Assembly: GCF_029962835.1 (NCBI RefSeq) | Contig: NC_080577.1 | Location: 8,160,501 to 8,224,500 of the forward strand | DNA length: 64,000 bases | Direction: 5' to 3' | Origin: Magnolia sinica | Lineage: Eukaryota > Streptophyta > Magnoliopsida > Magnoliales > Magnoliaceae | In this document: positions 56,355-64,000 of the stretch, in pieces | Numbering within the stretch: position 1 is the stretch's first letter | Layout: each line of letters begins with the position of its first letter | Program-made: the position numbers and the translations under genes | The notes under the pieces: model-generated | Database searches by the model: none | Seen by the model: only the letters and a program-made list of their open reading frames with translations | What the model was told of the DNA's origin: nothing

Positions 56355-56839
56355 CACACGGAAACGCTCACCTGCGAACCAGTTCGTACGTACTACATAC
56401 GAACTTTTTTGAGAACCCATCATACGTGATGTGAATCCAAAATCTGAACCGTTCATGTGAAGCAGGACCTCCTGAAACCCCCTAAGACCAAGTTTTACTT
56501 TGATCTAAAACTTTGATGGGCCATGAAAAATGAAAACAGTTTCCTCCCTTGATTTGCATTTCTCTTTGCTATGGCCCACCAGAAATTTAGATCAGGGTGA
56601 AAATTTATCAGAAGGGGTTTCATGGGATTCCGCATCACATGGACCGTTCAGATTAGACACCCATGACACGTGTGCAAAGGTGCGCAGGGGAGCATGACTC
56701 TCTCTCTCTCTCTCTCCATATATATATATGTTCTTTGTATAGTATTTGTATGGTCATATATGTGTTAGGTTTTTAAAAGTTATTTAAATCATTAAATTGT
56801 TTAAAACATGTTATTCATTATAAAATTTGCAAAATCTAT

Positions 56840-57335
56840 CACTACATGAAAGATGGAAAAAAAGGACAGATTTTGAGACGGTTGTGAACCGTCTCTAAAA
56901 TTCCTTGGTTTTAAAGACAACTTAGAGACGGCCGTAAACTGTCTCTAAAATTTTAGACGGCTCTTGACTGTCCTTAATATTGTCTTAAAATGTTGAACCT
57001 CCACAAATCATTTTAGATAGTCAGAATCCGTTGTTAACTGCGGAGAAAAGACAGCTATCGACCGTCTGGAATAAAAGACGGTCTTTGACCGTCTTATATG
57101 CGGTTATCTGAGACGGTCAATAACCGTACGTATTAGAGACGGTCATTGGCCGTCTTTTACTGGTAACCTGAGACTGTCAAGGACCGTCTGCATTAGAGAC
57201 GGTCATCGACCGTCTTTTACTGGTAATTTGAGACTGTCAAAGACCGTCTGCATTAGAGATGGTCTTTAGCCGTCTTATAGCGGTCTTTTGAGATTGTCAA
57301 AGACCGTCTACATTAGAGACGGTCCTACTCCGGTC
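56840..57335 (+). mobile_element. CACTA-like terminus with 60-bp hairpin tandem repeats
   Basis: 'cactacatgaaagatgg' at 56840 is followed by repeated 'agacggtc...gaccgtct' hairpin words. From about 57076 they form an exact 60-base tandem ('gagacggtcatcgaccgtc' type units starting at 57136, 57196, 57256 and 57316). This is the subterminal style of CACTA elements, of a different family from the 12.4-24.9 kb element. The opposite end was not found. Confidence 0.6.
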
Positions 57336-57349
57336 AAAAATTAAGAACA

Positions 57350-57990
57350 AAAGAATTATGAATTTCGAAAAACATTAGTTGAGAAGCTTAGAAAAATAAT
57401 TAACAATGTTTAGGAAAATTTTAGATTTTGAAAGGAAAAAAAAAACCCGCAATTTTATAAAAATTTAGATTTTGAAAAAAAAAATTTAAGAACTTTGAAT
57501 AATGTTGATAATTTTGAAAAAAAAGATTTCGATAAAAAAATGATATTCTAAAAAAGAAAATATAAGAAATTAAACAAAATTGTGAAAAAATTGACAAATT
57601 GTAAAAAAAATATATATTTTAAAAAAGAAAACTAGATTTTGTATTTTGACAAGAAAAATTAAGAAGTTATATAATAAGATTTCGATAAAAAAATGATATT
57701 TTGAAAAAGAAACTTTAAAAAATTAAATAAAATTGTGAAAAAATTGAAAAATTGTAAAAAAATATATTTTTTAAAAAAGAAAACTAGATTTTGTATTTTG
57801 ACAAGAAAAATTAAAAAGTTATATAACAAAAGTGAGATTAAAAAAATGATATTTTGAAAAAGAAAATTTAAGAAATTAAACAAAATTGTGAAAAATTAAC
57901 AAATTGTAATATATATATATTTTTAAAAAAAGAAAACTAGATTTTATATTTTGACAAGAAAAATTGAAAAGTTAGATAACAAAAGTGAGA
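57350..57990. repeat. AT-rich tandem repeat of about 152 bp
   Basis: Three to four units. 'actagattttgtattttgac' starts at 57631 and 57783 and, with one change, at 57936, giving spacings of 152 and 153. Nearly only A and T, and it directly follows the CACTA-like end. Confidence 0.8.
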
Positions 57991-58059
57991 TTTTGATGAT
58001 GTGTTATATATCCTTACCGCCCCTATGTTTCTCTAACCCATTTTTGGGCTGGGTGTAAA

Positions 58060-58418
58060 AAATTGTGTAGATTTAAATCTTAAGTGGACCACACCACTAG
58101 AAAGAATGATAATATAGTACCTCGCCATTAAAAATTATAAAGAGCCCATCGTAAGGTTTTAGTAATGTTTATTTGCAATCCAACTTGTTGATAATGTAAA
58201 GAAGATCTAGATGAAGGTAAACTACAAAGATCAAATTGATCCAAAACTTTTATGGCCTTTAAAAGGTTTTTAACAGTTATTCATCATTGTTTTGATTGGT
58301 ATGGCCGACCTGAGATTATTGAGTTCTTATGATTTGAAATCACATCCTAAAATATGATGGAAAAATATATGGACGGTGTCGATATACATAATATATATCA
58401 AGGTGGGCCCTACACGGC
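58060..58418. repeat. foldback-family piece, split by a SINE
   Basis: Words 'taagtggaccacaccac', 'tccaaaacttttatggcc', and 'atatatcaaggtgggccc' follow family order. The SINE at 58419-58542 inserted in its end and duplicated that end. Confidence 0.6.
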
Positions 58419-58542
58419 TTTTTTTTTTTTTCCATGCACACACACCCCACACACTCACGCTGGTGGAATTTCACCATCTATGGGTACTCGAACCCTTGAC
58501 CGGGAGTTGAAACTCCTGAGAGGCTACCACCCGGGCAAGAGT
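58419..58542 (-). mobile_element. tRNA-derived SINE, minus strand, with long target duplication
   Basis: Read on the minus strand: an A-box-like 'ttgcccgggtggtagcc', a B box 'agggttcgagtaccc', a GT-rich body and a terminal poly-A (poly-T at 58419-58431 on the plus strand). The flanks 58386-58418 and 58543-58575 both read 'acata..atatatcaaggtg' through 'acacgg' and are about 33 bases long with three or so differences. It is the same family as 26757-26862, to judge by matching head and body words. Confidence 0.8.
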
Positions 58543-58639
58543 ACATAAAATATATCAAGGTGGGCCTTACACGGTTAGAGTAACAACCATGAAGGAGTTA
58601 CCTAAATAGTGAAATGGTACTATAAGGTCACCTCATGGG

Positions 58640-59935
58640 AACTTCCCATGAGGTTAATCTGTGTGCGCCCCACCATGATGTGTGTAGAACATCAACACCA
58701 TGCATTTGATGTGTCCCCTTTAAGTCCAAAAATCAGTCGTATACGAAATTCAAGTGGGCCATAGCATCTAAAACTATGTGAAGACATCCCTAAAATATAT
58801 AAAAGCATTTGGTGGGGCCCACATGAGTTTTGGATGTGTATGAAACTTGATCTGACTCCTCATCCAAGTGGGACACACATAATGAATGGGCTGGATCTAT
58901 GAACCACATCTAGGTGGGCCCAATAAATGATTATGAATGTTTTAATGGGAGGGTAACCCTCTCAACTATAGTATGTGGTGTAGCCCACCCAAGTCATGGA
59001 TTGACTTTATTTTTAAGCTTGTGGCCCACCATGGAATGATGCATCTGACTAACGGGGCAGATCCAAAGTTCAAGTGGACCCACCATAGAAAAGAGTGGTA
59101 TAGTGACACCCACTATTGAAACCTTTTTAGGGCCCGCCGCGATGTTTATTTGAGATCCAACCTGTTTATAAGTTAATACAGACATGGAATAAGGGAAAAC
59201 ATATATATTAGCTTGGTTGAAAACTTCTACGACCCAAAGTAAGGTTTTAATAGTAGGCATTCAATTCCCACTGTTTTTTTGTGATGGGGTCCACTCAAAC
59301 TTTGAATCTGCCTCATACTTTGGCTCAATCACAAGAAGTTTTTAATGTTGGATATTCAATCAACATCATTTCATGTGGTGTGGTCCAAATACTTGGATGA
59401 ATAGGAAAAAAAAATTCATATTGATCCGAAACTTTTATGACCCCCGAAAGGGTTTCAATGCACATTGCATCCTACCCTGCCGTATCCAGTTAGCAATGAC
59501 ACAGTGAATGTATTTGGTTTATCCACACTGTCAATCCATTTTTCCAGATCATTTTAGTGGTTGAGCCCAAAATTAAAGTATATCCAAAGCTCAAGTGGAC
59601 CATACCACATGAAACAGTGAGAATAATGATTTCCACCTTTGAAATCTTCCTATGGCCTACAGTGATTTTTATTTGTCATCCAACCTGTTCAATAGATCAC
59701 AAATACATGGATGAAGGGAAAACTAAAATATCAACTTGATCCAAAACTTCAGTGGCCTCCCAAAAATTTTCAATGGTAGACGTTCAGTTTATACTATTTC
59801 CTATGATGTGGTCCACTTCAGATTTTTATAGGCTTCATTTTTTTTAGCTTATGTAATAAAATTATATGTTAAAATGGATGGATGGAGTAGATAAAATGAA
59901 TAAATCATGGTGGGCCCCACAGGATTTACTCAGTA
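58640..59935. repeat. cluster of foldback-family half copies
   Basis: Starts or arms near 58670 ('ccccaccatgatgtgtg'), 59080 ('gacccaccatagaaaagag'), 59270 and 59525. Each follows family wording but is truncated. Confidence 0.55.
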
Positions 59936-59940
59936 TGCTT

Positions 59941-60427
59941 GGAAACGGATTGGCTACTCCCCTGACACCAGCCAATGGCTGGTGGTCGGTGCTTTGTGGC
60001 CCCCACCATGATGCATGTGTTTCATCCATGCCGTCCATATATTTTTACAGATAATTTTACAATATGAGACCAAAAATGAGATATATCCAAATCTCAAGTG
60101 GACCACATTACAGGAAACAGTGTTGAATGAGCGTCGACCATTAAAAGCATTTTGGTGGCCATAAAAGTTTTGGATCAAGCTGATTTTTGTTTTTTCCCTT
60201 CATCTGGTCTTGTATGACCAAATCAATAGATTGGATGTCAAATAAACAGTACAGTGGGCCTTAGGAGGATTTTAATGGTAGATATCCAATCACTATTGTT
60301 CTCATGTGGTGTGGACCACTTGAGATTTATATCCCTCTAATTTTTGGCATAAAGCTCTAAAATGATCTTTAAAAATGGATGAACGGAATGGATGAAACAC
60401 ATACATCATGGTAGGGCCCACAGAGCA
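59941..60427. mobile_element. foldback MITE, right end truncated
   Basis: The left end 'ggaaacggattggctactcc' is the canonical terminus. The arms 'gatgcatgtgtttcatcc' and 'gatgaaacacatacatcatg' are inverted. The copy breaks off after 'cacagagcaccgtcc', some 45 bases before the expected end, where the leader-like sequence starts. Confidence 0.7.
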
Positions 60428-60526
60428 CCGTCCATGGACCGCCCAAAATTGGGCGCACGCTCAAAACAGAGCCGCGCCAGTCTCCCCCCATTCTCTCACT
60501 CGCCACGCGCCCTCCCTCTGCCCTCT

Positions 60527-60569
<43 letters not shown>

Positions 60570-60596
60570 CTGCCCTCTGCCCTCTCTCGCCGCTCT

Positions 60597-60651
<55 letters not shown>

Positions 60652-60702
60652 CTTGGACATGGCTGTCAGAGCTTGAGTGGAGGATTTCCATAGGTGACAG
60701 CC
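60428..60702 (+). promoter_or_regulatory. CT-rich 5' leader-like region with a small upstream ORF
   Basis: Long (CT)n tracts (about 60525-60565 and 60598-60648) precede an exon-like ATG. ATGGCTGTCAGAGCTTGA at 60659-60676 is a five-codon upstream ORF ending before the main ATG. The layout resembles a plant 5' untranslated region. Confidence 0.4.
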
Positions 60703-60759
60703 ATGGATGATAGCAAGGAGTTCCACATCCATCACAAGATCGAACGAAGTTCACTCCAG
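60703..60759 (+). CDS. probable first coding exon of an unidentified gene
   Basis: An ATG in a fair context (agccATGGa) opens 19 codons, MDDSKEFHIHHKIERSSLQ, ending in phase 0 at a strong donor (ctccag|gtatga). The next 320 bases are intron-like repeats. I do not recognise the product. It could be the first exon of the gene whose exon appears at 63748, or of one running off the window, or a captured exon like that at 12846, which has the same design. A protein or transcript match would settle it. Confidence 0.4.
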
Positions 60760-60769
60760 GTATGATAAT

Positions 60770-61080
60770 GAAATCCCCAATCTGATTCCAGATTGAAATC
60801 CCTAATCTGGCAACTGGATTTGGGTTTCGAATTCAAAATCCCTAATTGACTGATTCGAATCCAAAAAAAATTCCCTACTTTCAACTGGATTATGGGGTAT
60901 ATGACTGGAATCCCCAATATGGGACTTGGGATTCGAAATCCCTAATTTCTGATTTGGGGATTCAAATCAGAAAACCCTTATTGCTGGATTTGGGATTTGA
61001 AATCCCTAATTTCTGATTTGGGCATTCAAATCAAAAAACCCTAATTGCTAGATTTGGGATTCGAAATCCCTAATCATCCT
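60770..61080 (+). repeat. short tandem repeat 'gggattcgaaatccctaat'
   Basis: About seven imperfect units of 40-50 bases around 'gatttgggattcgaaatccc' with inverted halves (ggattt/aaatcc), directly after the putative donor. Confidence 0.7.
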
Positions 61081-61081
61081 G

Positions 61082-61165
61082 TATGGGATTCTTTTTATTT
61101 TTATTTTTATTTTTTTACACACGCACACACAACCCCACACACTCACGCCACACGCACACAATCCA
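61082..61165 (-). repeat. truncated SINE tail, minus strand
   Basis: A T-rich tract, then 'acacacgcacacacaacccc' and 'acactcacgccac', matching the 3' body of the SINE at 58419-58542. The tRNA-like head is missing. Confidence 0.5.
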
Positions 61166-63747
61166 CATTCATGTCTAATTTGGCCCTTGCCGACTCAGGC
61201 CCATCTAAGCTTAAGCCCGCATTCATGTCATGGCAGCCCATCTGCACATCTCCATGTTTGACAATGTGGCTTGGATTTCATGCTTATGTGTATCATTCTC
61301 AGACATGTGATTGTCTAGATGGACCGCCTTATACATGCCTGTAAACTTATAAAAAAGTTCTGATCTTTATGAGAAGTCATTTCCTTTCATAATTCTTTGT
61401 CATAAATAGCAGATCAATAAACTCATTTGTTGCTGAGGAGTATGATAGCATGCAATGCTTGAGGAGGCTGCTAGACATGGGATGTGTTTAGTGTGGCTGT
61501 AGTAGTTGTTGTGGAGGCTGCTGGTCATAAGATGAGATGGATGTTGCTGTGGAGAGCCACTACATGCCATGGCGTTGTTTCTATTTTTCTCGGTATAGCT
61601 GTGATGATTTATAGGTTGCTTATTTTTGGATTGCTTTTAGTCCTTATCTAAGCTTTGATTCCTTGTAATTGTTTCTTTTTGTTAAACACAACTTGACAGA
61701 CTGAAATTCTCAAGAATCCAATTACTAATCTAGATTCTTCAAAATTCAATTGTCAAAACCACCTATAAATTCCTTTGAAGACATTTCTAACCTCACTTCC
61801 ATCTTTTTCTACCTTTTTTCTACCTTTTTAGGATTGCTTCTTAAAGGTGCCGTAGAAGAAGAAGAAGAAGAAGAAAAAGAAAAAGAAGAAGATGCAAGTA
61901 TGTATGTGTACGGACCCAGTACTGATTCAATAAATACCCCCATCAGTTGTGCTTTTAGTCATATAATAATTCTAATAGAAAGAAGAAATTATGGCAAAAC
62001 TGGTGGAACTGGTGTAGGATTACATTTATATTGCATTTTGTGAATTGTATCAAAGGGTCCTAAGGTTTGAGAAAATTTCAAGAAAGAATGATCTTTGGGC
62101 TAAGCATTGTCTTTTGCTTGAATGAGGTAAAAAAGTCATCCCTTTCATGAGAAAAGAAAATGTATGAAAGCCCACAAAAGAGAAAAGAAAATGTATGAAA
62201 GCCCACAAAAGAAAAAAAAAAAAAACTATATTTAATACCTTTAAAAGCCATAACCAATGAAATGTGATTCTTGAATCTTGATAATTTGAGTTAAAAAAAA
62301 TCAAGCTTTTCTAATTATTAGCTTCCTTTTTTGGAATTGATGAAACTAGAGGAAAAGTCACTTGTAATTTTGTTTAGATCTTCAAACATTTTAGAATTCA
62401 AACTCGATATTCAGCTGTGATGATGATGTAAATTATTTTTTTTTCCCATTTCTAACACCTTCAAATTTGGACTACTCACTATTTACTTTTGACCATCTAC
62501 TTGATAGCCATCAATCAAATAGTAAGGATTGCTTGATCAGTGTGATTTTTGAGATGCTCCACTCATAATGAGTTATGAGACCCACAATTTCGATGATCTA
62601 GTTAATTCTACTAGATGTCTTTTCATTAGATTTTAATCACCTGTGTATAGCTGAGCATTTAATAATAATTATCTTGCTTTTGTTTAGTTGAGCAGTTTGA
62701 AATTTTCCATTGCCAACATTTTGCATGATAACTCTGATCTATAAATGTGTGAAATAGAATTTGCAACTTTAAGTTTATCTTTCAACCAAAACTACTGCTT
62801 GAAAGGGAAAGGGAAAAAACAAAAAACAAAAATTTGATGTGCCTATAATGTAGCTCCTCTACCTGCCAGCACACATGTTAAGTTGGCACCATGTGGTAAA
62901 CATCTGGGCTTATGCATCATGTGGACTTCGTCATGTAGATTTTTCTAGACCCTGGCCCAAAAATGAGGCCATCCACTCATTAGGTGAGCTACAATGTGTG
63001 AAACAAATGGATGGTTTCCATCTACTTGTCTCATACTATATGCCCTGCTCATGAGTTTTTACTGTATTAACTTTTGTGCCAAGGAATCTATATGGTGGAT
63101 AGTGGATCTCTCACATGTATGCCAGATTGGCATGTGTTCGAGTGTATAGAGGAACTGGGCTATACATGGATGTTGAATTAACAAACTTCCAAGAAATTAT
63201 TTCACCGATCTTGATACTTCTGCAATTTGTGAATGGGTCTGTTGTATAAATGGAAGTCAAGTTCATCTATAGAATTCTTTTTCTAGAGCAACCCATCCAT
63301 CTTGAATGTAGACTGCTGGCTCCATTCCTCTAAAATATCAATTTCTTGTGCATGTGAGGTTCACTTAGTCAATTAGATAGATTAAAAACATTAAAGTGGA
63401 AAGTAGGGATTTTAAGAATTTTTGGATTGGTAAAGCCCACACCACCAATCGTTGGTATTGGGATTAGGCTTGGCGCTTCTGTGCTAGGCCCATCCTAGAC
63501 TTTGGTCTGGCATGAGCCTAGGTCCGGGCCTAGCCTGGCCTTGTACATGTGGCATATGACTCAAGAATCAACCTAACAAATCCTGATTTAAAGCCCAATG
63601 TTTAAAGTAAAGATGGATTAGTGTTGAGTCTTGCCAATGTCTATTGATATTAAATTCCATGATGTTCAAGGGAAGAATTACCGTTGTGCCATACTAAATT
63701 TTTATTGGTAAGGGTTTAGCCAATCTTAATAATTTTTATGGATGCAG
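61166..63747. other. intron- or intergenic-like, nothing recognised
   Basis: AT-rich DNA with a GAA-rich tract at about 61855-61890 and a 30-base direct repeat ('gaaaatgtatgaaagcccac' near 62157 and 62187). A 'ggcttggcgcttctg' to 'ggcctagcctggcc' block near 63475-63540 resembles small hAT-like subterminal repeats. Confidence 0.4.
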
Positions 63748-63888
63748 AGGCCAATTAAATGTTTTGAGAGAGCAACTGAAAGGTGTCACATGGATTCACT
63801 ATCCAGTATAGTTCCATCATGTTCTTGGGGTAAACATGTCGTCGTTGGCACAAGAACACCTTTCCAGATTATGTGGAGCAAGAAAGAA
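63748..63888 (+). CDS. exon resembling the largest subunit of RNA polymerase IV/V
   Basis: Between an acceptor (ggatgcag) and a donor (aaagaa|gttagt) the frame is open: PIKCFERATERCHMDSLSS, then IVPSCSWGKHVVVG and TPFQIMWSKKE. The 'SWGK..VGT...F...W' pattern is what I recall from the region before the C-terminal extension of the plant-specific Pol IV/V subunits NRPD1/NRPE1, which act in RNA-directed DNA methylation. I cannot verify the match. No other exon of such a gene is visible upstream, so it may be an isolated fragment or the first part of a gene continuing past 64000. Confidence 0.4.
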
Positions 63889-64000
63889 GTTAGTTTTCTT
63901 CCCTTTACCATTGTTGTTTGATTGTTAATCCATGCAACGATTTTTTTTTTTTTTATGCCATAGGTCTTGGCACTTGCTATTTTTCTTAGAATTTATTAGT

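Noticed and set aside
60461..60754. Minus-strand RE-repeat ORFs of 79-97 codons
   Set aside because: They are antisense to (CT)n tracts; the coding appearance is a product of low complexity.

Overview
This is a stretch of plant nuclear DNA. The evidence is plant gene families (a PLS-type PPR protein, two CLE signalling-peptide genes, a BIN2-type GSK3 kinase copy, plant-style exon fragments), GT-AG introns, many microsatellites, and a dense load of plant transposons. The commonest repeat is a foldback element with a core like 'gatgtatgtgtttcatcc', present in more than ten full or half copies. Its abundance suggests a repeat-rich woody angiosperm, perhaps a magnoliid, but the species cannot be fixed from the sequence alone.

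Layout: 1-8.7 kb is intergenic repeat: foldback elements, the two ends of a GTGTACA-ended hAT-like element, and a decayed LTR-element-like stretch. 8.7-11.1 kb is the one large uninterrupted host-type ORF, an intronless PPR protein that stops abruptly inside its C-terminal E motif. 12.4-24.9 kb lies between two matching CACTA transposon ends with the same 3-bp flank. Inside are same-strand, splice-site-bearing exon fragments of unrelated host genes (RPB2, an FMO, a myosin, a UBP12/13-like protease, a group I bZIP), which is a Pack-CACTA arrangement with a second CACTA end nested in it. 24.9-30.4 kb is repeats with one SINE.

The most informative part is 30.4-46.0 kb. A segment of about 2.6 kb exists twice in direct order (copy A 30.43-33.09 kb; copy B in pieces from 34.94 to 45.96 kb). 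Each copy carries a short CLE peptide-hormone gene with TATA box, GA-repeat 5' leader, signal peptide and C-terminal CLE motif. Copy A keeps a normal motif ending exactly at the stop. Copy B has lost the conserved proline 4 and its stop codon. Copy B was then invaded by a processed, polyadenylated retrocopy of a BIN2-like GSK3 kinase (16-bp target duplication; the empty site survives in copy A). That retrocopy was in turn split by a Ty1/copia retrotransposon with two apparently identical 411-bp LTRs and a 5-bp target duplication. The order of events can be read directly: duplication, retrocopy, copia.

46.4-50.5 kb holds minus-strand exons of a broken GDSL/SGNH esterase. 50.5-60.4 kb is again repeats: foldback copies, an intact 559-bp hAT MITE with 8-bp target duplication, a CACTA-like end with 60-bp hairpin repeats, AT-rich tandem repeats and a minus-strand SINE. 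60.4-60.8 kb looks like the leader and first coding exon of an unidentified gene. At the right edge (63.75-63.89 kb) there is an exon resembling the largest subunit of RNA polymerase IV/V, so a gene may run off the window. Apart from the PPR gene, CLE copy A and possibly this edge gene, nothing here looks like a complete functional host gene.
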